Of a stretch of DNA of 64,000 nucleotides, positions 53,868 to 62,210 are shown piece by piece. Position numbers and translations under genes: made by a program. The stretch's first letter is position 1, and the number at the start of each line of letters is the position of its first letter. The DNA lies in NCBI RefSeq assembly GCF_004769635.1, contig NZ_RQGH01000040.1:62001-126000 (forward strand), in the 5' to 3' direction. This DNA is from Leptospira jelokensis. Lineage in GTDB: Bacteria; Spirochaetota; Leptospiria; Leptospirales; Leptospiraceae. A model generated the notes under the pieces. It saw only the letters and a list, made by a program, of their open reading frames with translations. It was not told the origin of the DNA and ran no database searches.

Positions 53868-54769
53868 TGGTACCTCAAATTGAATTTCCAAAACACAATT
53901 TTTCAATTTCAAGGTTGGTATATGGCATTTGGAGACTTCATGAAGATCCACTTGGGGCAACAGTTGAAAGGATTTATGAGAAAATTCAAACTTGTTTAAA
54001 CTTTGGAATCGATACCTTCGATCATGCAGATATCTATGGAGATTTTGAAAACGAAGAAAGATTTGGAAGAGTATTAGAAAAACACCCTTCACTCAAATCA
54101 AAAATCAAAATCATCACAAAATGTGGGATCCAAGTGCCAGGTTCCAAATTTCCCACCAAACATTACAATACATCCAAAGAACACATTCGGTATTCAGTGG
54201 AACGATCCTTACACAAATTAAAAGTAGATGTTTTGGATGTAGTACTGATCCACAGACCAGATCCGCTCATGGATCCTTATGAGATGAGTGAAGTATTTGA
54301 TGCCATAATCAAAGAAGGTAAGGTGAAACATTTTGGAGTTTCTAATTTTACAACGACCCAATTCCAAATGTTACAATCCGTATACGATCGTCCACTTATT
54401 ACAAACCAAGTAGAGTTTAGTTTGTTTTGCACAGAACCTCTGTTTGATGGCACATTTGACCAAGCAATTCAATTTGGATTCCATCCCATGGTTTGGTCTC
54501 CGACTGCAGGTGGAAGGATCTTTTCACCAAAAACTGATACTGAAACCCAAACCCTTCAGAAATTACAGGTTTTTGCCAAAGAGAAAGGGTGTAGTGCCGA
54601 TCAAATCCTTTATTCATGGTTTTTGAATCATCCTGCTGGACTCATTCCCGTACTGGGAACGAATGATTTGAAACGAATCCAATCTGCAGCAGAATGTTTT
54701 TCGTACCCTCTTACGCGAGTAGAATGGTTTACGTTATTGGAAGTGGCAAGAGGAAGGGAAGTGGCGTAA
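53867..54769 (+). CDS. Aldo/keto reductase (YdhF-like)
   Basis: A 300-aa NADPH-dependent oxidoreductase. The AKR tetrad is visible: Asp and Tyr in DTFDHADIYGDFENEERFG, Lys in KIKIITKCGIQ, His in VVLIHRPDPLMDP. Other hallmarks: VKHFGVSNFTTTQFQML and TNQVEFSLF. The first base of its ATG is the last base of the monooxygenase stop, so the two are co-translated and probably act on one pathway; substrate unknown. Confidence 0.9.
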   Translation: MVPQIEFPKHNFSISRLVYGIWRLHEDPLGATVERIYEKIQTCLNFGIDTFDHADIYGDFENEERFGRVLEKHPSLKSKIKIITKCGIQVPGSKFPTKHYNTSKEHIRYSVERSLHKLKVDVLDVVLIHRPDPLMDPYEMSEVFDAIIKEGKVKHFGVSNFTTTQFQMLQSVYDRPLITNQVEFSLFCTEPLFDGTFDQAIQFGFHPMVWSPTAGGRIFSPKTDTETQTLQKLQVFAKEKGCSADQILYSWFLNHPAGLIPVLGTNDLKRIQSAAECFSYPLTRVEWFTLLEVARGREVA

Positions 54770-54771
54770 TG

Positions 54772-54796
54772 AATTCGTTAAGCAATTAAACGAATT
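54772..54796. other. Stem-loop after the AKR gene
   Basis: AATTCGTT (54772-54779) and AACGAATT (54789-54796) form an exact 8-bp stem with a 9-nt loop, right after the AKR stop. No U-tract follows, so it is more likely an mRNA 3'-end stabiliser than a rho-independent terminator. Confidence 0.4.
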
Positions 54797-54900
54797 GGAA
54801 AAGATACTAGCCGTTATATTGAATAAAAATCTCATATAGCAGAGTTAGGTTCTCGCCTCTACTGCGGATTCTGGTGGTATGGACAGGAGGGGTAGTTTTT

Positions 54901-55995
54901 ATGCTTTCTGAATTGGCTCCCAACCATTATTTTTCCGGTCATTCGCTTACTCGGGATTTGGCCGACGATTTGCATTCCTGTTTTTCCCGTAAACCTTCAG
55001 CAGAGGTTTGGGAAGAAACCGTGGAGACCATTGCGAGAATTCCTGAGATCATTGCTACTTGGATCTTGGAATACAAGCAAGAGTCACAAAACTTTCGTTT
55101 GTTGGCAATTCATAGCCAATCCAATATAGAAATTCCAATAGTGATCTCAAAATATTCTTTACCTTGCCATCATGTTGTTGATTCCAATATGATCTTTGAA
55201 ATGAATTTGTTAGGGCAAAATTCTTTTTTCCAATCATTAGGTGGGTTTACTTTGGATGAATCACGAGCAATGTACTTGGGTTATCCGATTCGTTCAGATA
55301 TTGGAACTGTGATCGGTGTGATTGGTATGGTTGTGGATGATAAGTTTAAACATAAATATAAAAATTTAAAATTGATTGATGTCATTGCAGACCAGCTCAG
55401 CCAAGAATTAATTCGTTTTAAAAACGAAAATCTAATTTCTGAAACCTTAAATACCGCTTCGTTTGTAAAACATTCTTTGGCAGAACTGTTTCGACTTCTT
55501 TCTACTCAATCCATTGATTTAATGGTGGTATGCCGAAATTATTTACAAACAGGATTGAATCTCTTTGGTTTACCCTTAGGATTAATTGCATCTAAAGTAG
55601 GCGAACATTGGGAATACAGTCTCGTGGAAGGGAATATCCATGGGATATTTGAAGGACAAAGATTTTCGAATGAAGAAGCTAAATTTTTTATACCGAATGT
55701 GCCTAGTTCTGCTAGGATCTTAAATCAGAAATCAGAGATATCTGAACATAACGTGAGAGACCATTTAATCAATCTCAATGTTTCTTGTCTGATGGAATTC
55801 CCACTTAAAGTACATAATCAAACCATCGGTATTTTGGGTTTTTATGGTTTTCGTGATCAAAAAATTGAATCCATCGAATTGTTCCAACGAGTATTTGAAT
55901 TAATGGGAATCGGCCTTGCTAACACAATCGAAAAACATAACATTGATTTACTTTCCAAAATAGTTTTTTTGGAAAAAGAATATCCAATTCATTAA
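54901..55995 (+). CDS. Tandem GAF-domain protein
   Basis: A ~364-aa cytoplasmic protein. Two GAF-like modules are visible, ~residues 25-185 (YLGYPIRSDIGTVIGVIGMV is the hallmark strand of the first) and ~205-355 (MEFPLKVHNQTIGILGFYGF in the second), joined by a helix. There is no kinase, cyclase or HTH output domain, so it must act through a partner. Start: AGGAGGGG lies ~9 nt before ATG 54901; the frame is open nine codons earlier. Neighbours give no partner. Ligand unknown. Confidence 0.7.
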   Translation: MLSELAPNHYFSGHSLTRDLADDLHSCFSRKPSAEVWEETVETIARIPEIIATWILEYKQESQNFRLLAIHSQSNIEIPIVISKYSLPCHHVVDSNMIFEMNLLGQNSFFQSLGGFTLDESRAMYLGYPIRSDIGTVIGVIGMVVDDKFKHKYKNLKLIDVIADQLSQELIRFKNENLISETLNTASFVKHSLAELFRLLSTQSIDLMVVCRNYLQTGLNLFGLPLGLIASKVGEHWEYSLVEGNIHGIFEGQRFSNEEAKFFIPNVPSSARILNQKSEISEHNVRDHLINLNVSCLMEFPLKVHNQTIGILGFYGFRDQKIESIELFQRVFELMGIGLANTIEKHNIDLLSKIVFLEKEYPIH

Positions 55996-56049
55996 ATTTT
56001 GATTTAGGATCAGTTTTTTTACTAAAAAAATCAGATGAATGCTGGTTAT

Positions 56050-56241
56050 TTAGTATTTACGTTGAACATTTGTCAGTTTATAAATTGCTTCTTCTTCTGA
56101 ATTTAGAAAAAAAGCATCTTTACCTGAGTTCATTTCGTAAATAAAATCCTTTAGACTTTTACTGGAATAAATCGAGAAATCACCTATGATTGCGAGTTTC
56201 ATTTGGTAGTTGATAATTTTACGTATTTCCATTGGTGACAA
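56050..56241 (-). pseudogene. DUF4180-like remnant
   Basis: A 63-codon reading whose KLAIIGDFSIYSSKSLKDFI and MNSGKDAFFLNSEEEAIYKL match the C-terminal half of DUF4180 proteins, which are normally ~110-120 aa. Upstream in frame only ~12 codons remain before a TAA, and the expected N-terminal half and central FDLkTGlAGE-type segment are absent. So this is a 5'-truncated or internally deleted copy in an otherwise gene-poor 458-nt gap (55996-56453). Confidence 0.5.
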
Positions 56242-56406
56242 ACTGTCCTTTTCTAAGCAGATTTGTAGTTAGCTTCGTATTGAATCTTGTTTTGGCCTTT
56301 GATCCATTTATGGCCCAATCCTAAACGGAATCTTTGGACTGTCTGAATGTAAATCTAAAACCTACCACTGAATGAAATTTCTATTCTTTCGACTTTAAAA
56401 TTAAGA

Positions 56407-56444
56407 TTGACATTTTTCAATAAATAGCCAAATAGTTATATAAC
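56407..56444 (+). promoter_or_regulatory. Promoter and palindrome of the arsR/AHSA1 operon
   Basis: TTGACA (56407-56412) is a consensus -35; the -10 is imperfect and overlaps GTTATATAAC (56435-56444), a 10-bp perfect palindrome. TAGTTAT is repeated at 56433-56439 and 56449-56455, the second touching the start codon. Binding by the ArsR-family product is likely. Confidence 0.5.
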
Positions 56445-56453
56445 CAGTTAGTT

Positions 56454-56798
56454 ATGCAAACACTTGACGCCACTTTTTCTGCTCTTGCTGATCCTACTAG
56501 AAGGGCCATTTTAATGCACCTCGCAAAAAAAGATCATACGGTGATGGAATTAACCAAACCATTTCGAATGAGCCAACCTGCCATTTCGAAACACTTAAAA
56601 GTTTTGGAAGAGGCTGGACTCATTATAACGACGAAACGAGCCCAGGAGCGCCTGCGTCGTTTGCAAACCGCACCTTTGAAAGAGGCAGTGGATTGGATGG
56701 AGAAATACCGATTGATGTGGGAGACTCGATACAAGGCCCTTGACGGGCTTCTTTTAGAATTACAAAAAATACAAACGAAGAAAGGGAAGAAAAAATGA
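56454..56798 (+). CDS. ArsR-family winged-helix regulator
   Basis: A 114-aa repressor. DATFSALADPTRRAILMHLA, TVMELTKPFRMSQPAISKHL and KVLEEAGLIITTKRAQERLR are the ArsR winged HTH. No metal-binding cysteine pair is present, placing it in the metal-independent group (SdpR/YczG-like) that is usually paired with an AHSA1/SRPBCC gene. Here that partner follows with a 4-nt overlap. Confidence 0.9.
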   Translation: MQTLDATFSALADPTRRAILMHLAKKDHTVMELTKPFRMSQPAISKHLKVLEEAGLIITTKRAQERLRRLQTAPLKEAVDWMEKYRLMWETRYKALDGLLLELQKIQTKKGKKK

Positions 56799-57310
56799 AA
56801 CCTAAAAAAAATGAAGTGAAAATGGAGAGAAGAGGGGATACAGAAGTTGTGTTCACACGATACTTCTATGCACCAAGACAATTGGTGTTTGATTGCCACA
56901 CCAAACCGGAGTTAATGCGCCAATGGCTCATTGGACCTGAAGGTATGGTTCTCGATACATGTGAACAAGACTTAAGAGTGGGTGGTAAATACTTATACCT
57001 ATACGCAGATCAAAATGGAAACAAATCAGGAGTGTACGGAACCTTTCGTGAAGTCCTAGCTCCTGAGAAGTTAGCAAATTCAGAAAATTATATTCTAGAT
57101 ATGTCAACTTTTGATCCAGATGCACCGGAAGATCCTAATTCAACTTTCGAATCACGTACATTTACCACAGAAGGGAAACGGACACTTATGACACATCTTT
57201 GCCGTTATGCGTCACCAGAGGTTTGTCAGATGATGGTCGAAACGGGTGCAGCGGATGGAATGGCAGAATGTTATTTGGAATTGGATCAATTGATAGAAAA
57301 AATTGGATAA
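56795..57310 (+). CDS. AHSA1-type SRPBCC protein
   Basis: A 171-aa START-like protein of the activator-of-Hsp90-homologue (AHSA1) branch. Seen: VVFTRYFYAPRQLVFDCHTK, PELMRQWLIGPEGM, DLRVGGKYLYLYADQNGN, YGTFREVLAPEKL, and the closing GMAECYLELDQLIEKI. It binds an unknown hydrophobic ligand. It is translationally coupled to the ArsR regulator, a frequent pairing in bacteria. Confidence 0.88.
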   Translation: MKPKKNEVKMERRGDTEVVFTRYFYAPRQLVFDCHTKPELMRQWLIGPEGMVLDTCEQDLRVGGKYLYLYADQNGNKSGVYGTFREVLAPEKLANSENYILDMSTFDPDAPEDPNSTFESRTFTTEGKRTLMTHLCRYASPEVCQMMVETGAADGMAECYLELDQLIEKIG

Positions 57311-57408
57311 GGAAAGGTAAGGAAAGGAGAGTCGAAGTGAATAGGAAACCTTTGAAGAAACTTTCGTTGGTAACTTCTTCTCTTTTTTATCCATTCACTT
57401 CTATTTGA

Positions 57409-58035
57409 TCATTTATTTTCCATCACTGTTTTTAATTCTTTAGAATCAAACATGTCCACAGGAGAAATCACTGGCTCTGAATAAGGAATTTTGTTCCCAT
57501 ATCTTTTTTTCATCAGTCTTTGTACCGGTTTGGAGCTAAGATCAAACTCCTTAAGAGTTTTTAATTCTCCAAGTTTTAAGCCTGTGAATTTTTCATAGAG
57601 TTTCCAAACAAGCTCCGTACAATAGATTCGATTTTCCGACCATTCAAAATACAAATCATAATGTTTTCCAAGCAATGTATTGCCGTACTCTTTCATCTGA
57701 TGGATGATTTCTGGTTTCAGGATTTGATTTGCATGGTGGATCCGTTTGATCACATAATGTTTGTTTGTGCCTCTTTTGATAAAGGAATCTAAATCTGTTA
57801 TTTTGACCGGTTCAATTGCTTCCAAAACTTTGAATTCATTTCCATATTTGAAAATGATACCAACATGGGTGTATCTGGACTTAGTTGCCAATTTGATCGC
57901 TGTGGCTTGTTCTGATTTCGATTCATGGAAGATGATATCACCCTCTTGTAATTTGGATGTTTCAATTGACTTTCCTGAAATGGAAAGAGTCGTGATGCAG
58001 AAGAGTAGAATCGGTAGAATGTATGACTTCATCAT
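57409..58035 (-). CDS. YiiX/YebB-like NlpC/P60-superfamily protein
   Basis: A 208-aa exported protein (leader YILPILLFCITTLSISG). The permuted papain-like fold shows LQEGDIIFHESKSEQATAIK, LATKSRYTHVGIIF (catalytic His region) and RIYCTELVWKLYEKF (catalytic Cys). This matches the YiiX/YebB-like lipid- or peptidoglycan-active group. Convergent with the AHSA1 gene. Substrate uncertain. Confidence 0.8.
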   Translation of the reverse strand: MMKSYILPILLFCITTLSISGKSIETSKLQEGDIIFHESKSEQATAIKLATKSRYTHVGIIFKYGNEFKVLEAIEPVKITDLDSFIKRGTNKHYVIKRIHHANQILKPEIIHQMKEYGNTLLGKHYDLYFEWSENRIYCTELVWKLYEKFTGLKLGELKTLKEFDLSSKPVQRLMKKRYGNKIPYSEPVISPVDMFDSKELKTVMENK

Positions 58036-58222
58036 TGGTTAGACCTACACATTGGATGATTTCCAAGGATCATGGTGAATTGATTGCAGAATCGGTGCAG
58101 TATAGATTCAAAATCAATTGGTAAAAAACTTGGGCTGAAACATCCAAAATGGTCAATCTTTCGGGTGTCGATCCAATCACCCAGATTCGTTTGATTTTTC
58201 CTATGACTCCCTTTGTCCCATC

Positions 58223-58927
58223 CTACCAACGAATTTCTTTTTTGTCTCGGAAGAACTTCCCTGTGGGTCCATTTTCTGGTAAGGTAGCTGCCCACACGAT
58301 GGTTTCTGCTCCCTTTTCAACAGGCCTCGTTGCATTGGCTCCACCCATATCCGTTTTCACCCACCCAGGGCAAACAGAATTGATTTTAATGTTTTTCCCA
58401 ACACCTTCAGCGCTTGCAAGATTGGTAAGTGCATTGATTGCCGTTTTGGAGATACGGTAAGCAGGGTATCCACCTCCCATTTCAGAAAGTTGGCCCATAC
58501 CAGAACTAACATTAACAATACGACCAAAATTGTTTTGGACCATCATGGGTAAAAAAACCTGAATCAACCGGAAAGGGCCAAACACATTGACAAGCAGAGT
58601 TCTATGTAGGTCTTCCGATGTGGTTTCAAAAAAAGAGCCTGGGTCAGTGAAGATCCCAGCATTATTCACAAGGATATCCAATCGACCAAAACTTCCTGTG
58701 ATCATATCCAAAACTTCGTTGATACTTTGTTCTTTGGAGACATCAAGTGGAACGATTTCTCCTTTGCCGACAGCAGTCACCTGTTTCAAAGTATCTTGTG
58801 CATCGGCCTCATTCCGTGATCCAATCAAAACATAGATCCCTTGTTTGGCGAGATCGATGGAAACCTGTTTCCCAATCCCTCTGTTTGCACCAGTTACCAG
58901 TGCAATTTTTTCTTTTATTTGGTTCAT
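58223..58927 (-). CDS. Short-chain dehydrogenase/reductase (SDR)
   Basis: A 234-aa classical SDR. Cofactor site ALVTGANRGIGKQVSI, LDVSKEQ, DILVNNAGIFTDPG, IVNVSSGMGQ (catalytic Ser) and YPAYRISKTAINALT (Tyr-x3-Lys) are all present, then INSVCPGWVKTDMGG. NADP(H) preference is likely from the basic GSRN after strand 2. AGAGGAG precedes the ATG. The 187 nt downstream (58036-58222) show no gene. Confidence 0.92.
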   Translation of the reverse strand: MNQIKEKIALVTGANRGIGKQVSIDLAKQGIYVLIGSRNEADAQDTLKQVTAVGKGEIVPLDVSKEQSINEVLDMITGSFGRLDILVNNAGIFTDPGSFFETTSEDLHRTLLVNVFGPFRLIQVFLPMMVQNNFGRIVNVSSGMGQLSEMGGGYPAYRISKTAINALTNLASAEGVGKNIKINSVCPGWVKTDMGGANATRPVEKGAETIVWAATLPENGPTGKFFRDKKEIRW

Positions 58928-58995
58928 GGGAAACTCCTCTTTAAGTTTTTAAAACGGATGGGATTGGTTTTCATACCAACCTATCTCGTTAGAAT

Positions 58996-60006
58996 TTATT
59001 TTGACTTTAAAAGTTCTTTTAACCAAGAATCAATTTGAGCTTCGATAAATACTTTATCAGTAATCACCCATTTTGACATCAGAACATGCATTCCATTTTC
59101 CACTGCGACTTTTTTATTGAGAGGGTTTGGTGATTTTTCCAGTCCGAAGTTGGCATATCCTTCTAACATTTTAGGAACACTGGCAGTTGGATCTTGTTCC
59201 TTTTCATTTTTATAATAGTACAATAGCAGAGCGGGTGACGTGACTTTGCGAAATACTTCTGGTACAGCGGCGTAATTTTTTAAATCATTCACACCAACGA
59301 GTGCGGCAAAGTATTGTTCAGGATACCAATAATTATTTCGTTCCGGCAACACTTTTGGATTGTTATGAACAGACGCTCTCACTTTTCCCTTGAGTAAATG
59401 GATGAGTGTGAGTCCTCCTGGATAGTTGAGTATATTTAAACTCCCATCAACAGGTGCATAAAAAGGATTCGCGAGCACGAGTCCATCTACTTCTTCGGGG
59501 TATTCGGAAGCAAGCCAAGTCGCAAGTAATCCTCCCATGGAACTTCCAAACACAACCACACGATCTCCTTGTGATTGCATCATGTACAATGCTTCCCTGG
59601 ATGCATCTAAGTAGTTGTTAAAATTCTGGTCTCTTTGGTCTTCTTTGTTTGTTCCATGACCTGGCAGACGAAGTAAGTAAGTATTGGCTTTATATTTTTT
59701 AGCCAATTTTTCCATCACCTCCTCTCCTTCAGCGCGGGAGGCACCATATCCATGGATGTATAAAAACGCTAAGGGAGTTTTTTTCCCAAAACTGATATAA
59801 CGTTCTTCGTTTCCAGGTCTGTGGTTTTTGCGTTTGCTTTCTTGTAATTTTTCTTGGAAGTAAACTTCGAAGTTCGCATAACTCAAGTTTGCCTTCGGTT
59901 GGTAATTAGGCCTTCCTGCGCAAGAAACGAGGACAAAGGTGAATGTGAAAAGAAAGACAGTTGTGATCTGTCGGAGGTTGTGGAATAAAGAACACGATTT
60001 AGCCAT
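58996..60006 (-). CDS. Alpha/beta-hydrolase lipoprotein
   Basis: A ~336-aa hydrolase exported as a lipoprotein: leader RQITTVFLFTFTFVLVSC, lipidated Cys near residue 30. Catalytic features: LAFLYIHGYGASRAEGEEV (HGYG oxyanion), LLRLPGHGTNKED, VVVFGSSMGGLLATWLA (Ser elbow) and a terminal NGMHVLMSKW with the likely His. It is in the monoacylglycerol-lipase/carboxylesterase-like branch and would act on lipids at the envelope. Start ATG 60006; the frame continues 20 codons upstream without a better leader. Confidence 0.82.
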   Translation of the reverse strand: MAKSCSLFHNLRQITTVFLFTFTFVLVSCAGRPNYQPKANLSYANFEVYFQEKLQESKRKNHRPGNEERYISFGKKTPLAFLYIHGYGASRAEGEEVMEKLAKKYKANTYLLRLPGHGTNKEDQRDQNFNNYLDASREALYMMQSQGDRVVVFGSSMGGLLATWLASEYPEEVDGLVLANPFYAPVDGSLNILNYPGGLTLIHLLKGKVRASVHNNPKVLPERNNYWYPEQYFAALVGVNDLKNYAAVPEVFRKVTSPALLLYYYKNEKEQDPTASVPKMLEGYANFGLEKSPNPLNKKVAVENGMHVLMSKWVITDKVFIEAQIDSWLKELLKSK

Positions 60007-60125
60007 ACAAATGGAAAATTTTACAGTGTTTTTGCTTTCTTGTAAAGAGAGAAAAACCCTTGGCACAGGAAGGGTCGTACGAAAAAAGGTAGTAAATACC
60101 CCATTCTCAGAAGGAACATCCCGGA

Positions 60126-61292
60126 ATGTATAGCCAATTCACAGAGCAACAACTTGAAATCAGAGATTTAGTTCGTAACTTCGTCAAAAAAGAAATCCCG
60201 CATGAAGTAGCCTTGCACTGGGATGAAAAAAACCAACACCCAACAGAACTCGTAAACAAAATGCGAACTGAACTTGGAATCAACGGTCTTGTGATTCCTG
60301 AAGAATACGGTGGATGGGGACTCGGCGCGATTGAGCAGTGTTTAGCCATCGAGGAATTGTCTCGTGGTTGCCTTGGAATCGCTCTTGGCTTTGCTTACAC
60401 TGGTCTTGGGATCCTTCCCATCTTAAAAGGTGCCACACACGAACAAAAATTGAAATGGCTTCCTGAAATTGCGGACGGTAAGTTCGGAGTTTCTTTCTGT
60501 TTGTCTGAGCCAGGTGCTGGTTCTGACGTTCCTGGTATGACCACTCGCGCTGAGAAAAAAGGCGACAAATGGATCATCAACGGTGCAAAACAATGGATCA
60601 CTGGTGCATCTGACGCCCAAGCTTTTACTGTATTTGCTTATACTGATAAAAATCGTGGAACACGTGGAGTTTCTTGTTTCTACGTTCCACGTAACGCAAA
60701 AGGTCTTACTGTTGGTAAAAAAGAAGACAAACTCGGAATTAGAGCATCTTCTACTCACCAAGTGATCTTCGAAGATTGTGAAGTGGGTGAAGACGCACTT
60801 GTAGGAAAAGAAAACCTCGGTTTCGTTTACGCTCTCCAAACTTTGAATGCTTCTCGTCCGTTCGTAGCGGTTATGGGAGTGGGTGTGGCACAAGCAGCAC
60901 TTGACCATGCAGCTCGTTACGCACGTGAGAGAGAACAGTTCGGTGTTAAAATCGGAACATTCCAAGCAGTACAACACATGTTAGCTGATATGTCCATCAA
61001 AGTAGAAACTGCAAGAGAAATCACTTACAAAGCAGCTCGTCTTTCTGATGCAAATGATCCTAACCTTCCAAAATACTCAGCAATTGCAAAAGCATACGCT
61101 TCTGAATGTGCGGTTCAGTGTGCCACTGATGCCGTTCAAATTTTTGGTGGTTACGGATACACAAAAGAGTATCCTGTTGAAAAGTTAATGAGAGATTCAA
61201 AAATCCTCACAATTTTCGAAGGAACCACTCAAATCCAAAAGAACGAAATTGCAGCTTATGTAATCAAAGAAGCAGCTTCGAAAAAAGACTAA
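60126..61292 (+). CDS. Acyl-CoA dehydrogenase
   Basis: A 388-aa FAD enzyme of beta-oxidation. Motifs: FCLSEPGAGSDVPGMTTRA (FAD/substrate), WIINGAKQWITGASDAQAFT, EDKLGIRASSTHQVIFEDC, YARERERQFGV-like region (YAREREQFGVKIGTFQAVQ), QIFGGYGYTKEYPVEKLMRD, and IFEGTTQIQKNEIA with the catalytic Glu. Medium/short-chain type by length. A terminator follows. No etf gene is adjacent. Confidence 0.93.
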   Translation: MYSQFTEQQLEIRDLVRNFVKKEIPHEVALHWDEKNQHPTELVNKMRTELGINGLVIPEEYGGWGLGAIEQCLAIEELSRGCLGIALGFAYTGLGILPILKGATHEQKLKWLPEIADGKFGVSFCLSEPGAGSDVPGMTTRAEKKGDKWIINGAKQWITGASDAQAFTVFAYTDKNRGTRGVSCFYVPRNAKGLTVGKKEDKLGIRASSTHQVIFEDCEVGEDALVGKENLGFVYALQTLNASRPFVAVMGVGVAQAALDHAARYAREREQFGVKIGTFQAVQHMLADMSIKVETAREITYKAARLSDANDPNLPKYSAIAKAYASECAVQCATDAVQIFGGYGYTKEYPVEKLMRDSKILTIFEGTTQIQKNEIAAYVIKEAASKKD

Positions 61293-61320
61293 AATTAGTA
61301 ATCACTAGTTTTAGGAAGGA

Positions 61321-61348
61321 AGCCTCCAGAGATGGGGGCTTTTTTTTT
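61321..61348 (+). terminator. Rho-independent terminator after acyl-CoA dehydrogenase
   Basis: AGCCTCC (61321-61327) and GGGGGCT (61334-61340) pair with one G-U, 6-nt loop, followed by nine Ts through 61348. A strong terminator for the dehydrogenase gene. Confidence 0.9.
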
Positions 61349-61420
61349 GGGGTGGTACACGATGGATATTGGTATCCCCACCCTGATTGGGTGGGGTGTG
61401 ACCACCCGCCACCCAATGGC
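61349..61420. repeat. GC-rich element with two alternative hairpins
   Basis: CCCCACCC (61376-61383) pairs exactly with GGGTGGGG (61389-61396). The overlapping ATTGGGTGG (61386-61394) pairs exactly with CCACCCAAT (61409-61417). The two stems exclude each other. It lies 90 nt before the GNAT gene. It may be a dispersed intergenic repeat or a leader switch; copy number is not known. Confidence 0.45.
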
Positions 61421-61506
61421 TTCCTCCTATCACATCCGAGAAATTCCAACCATCCAAAAATTGAATTTGCAAATTTATTTTTAAATAAGTTCATGTTTCC
61501 CTACAG

Positions 61507-61977
61507 ATGGACCAAAATTTTCACATCCAATTGGTGACGGAAGCAAATGCCCACACCCAACAATGTCTCGATTCACTCTGGGAAGAAATCCAAACACGAT
61601 ATGAATTCCAAGCTCCAAACCCAATGGTTTTCTCCGATTTTTTACCTCCTAATGGAAAGTTTTTCATCGCGATCGATCACAAAACAAATGATGTTTTAGG
61701 TTCAGTCGCCTATTCAAAGTTTAGTGAATTGCAATGCGAACTAGATGCTGTGTTTGTGTTTCCTAAGTATCGTAAGAATAAAGTCGCCACCGCATTGTTA
61801 GTCGCTCTAGAAAACCAGGCTGGTAAGGATGGTTATTCTTCAATGATCCTCCGAGCAGGAAACCCACAACCAGAAGCATTACAACTTTACAAAAACTTTG
61901 GATTCAAAGAAATCCCGACATTTGGAAAATGGGTTTCAGATCCCACAGCCGTTTGTTTCGAGAAAAAAATACACTGA
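61507..61977 (+). CDS. GNAT-family N-acetyltransferase
   Basis: A 156-aa acetyltransferase. The acetyl-CoA loop is in CELDAVFVFPKYRKNKVATA (~residues 78-97, R/Q-x2-x-G/A variant) and the motif-B end is PEALQLYKNFGFKEIP. Length and ILRAGNPQ-type strand are typical of single-domain GNATs acting on small amines. It sits between two GC-rich structured elements. No Shine-Dalgarno is obvious. Substrate unknown. Confidence 0.83.
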   Translation: MDQNFHIQLVTEANAHTQQCLDSLWEEIQTRYEFQAPNPMVFSDFLPPNGKFFIAIDHKTNDVLGSVAYSKFSELQCELDAVFVFPKYRKNKVATALLVALENQAGKDGYSSMILRAGNPQPEALQLYKNFGFKEIPTFGKWVSDPTAVCFEKKIH

Positions 61978-61987
61978 TGATACCTTA

Positions 61988-62090
61988 GGCTGCCCGGGCG
62001 GGCTCACTCCGGGGTGCGCGTTCGCTCCCGTCCATTGTGCGTTGCCACCCACAATGGACTAAACCCTACGGATCCCTGGCAGGTGTTCCT
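61988..62090. repeat. GC-rich structured intergenic element
   Basis: A sharply GC-rich stretch in AT-rich surroundings. GTCCATTGTG (62030-62039) and CACAATGGAC (62050-62059) form an exact 10-bp stem with a 10-nt loop. Composition and structure suggest a dispersed non-coding repeat; no reading frame in it is protein-like. Confidence 0.45.
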
Positions 62091-62210
62091 TTTTATATAT
62101 GAATTTTTTTTCCGAATTCCTTCTTCGTTCTCTCTCTGGATAAAAAAAAAGGCTGACTTGCATTTCCTTCTCTGAGAGACTCTAAGTCCCGTTTTGGTCA
62201 GGAAAAGACA

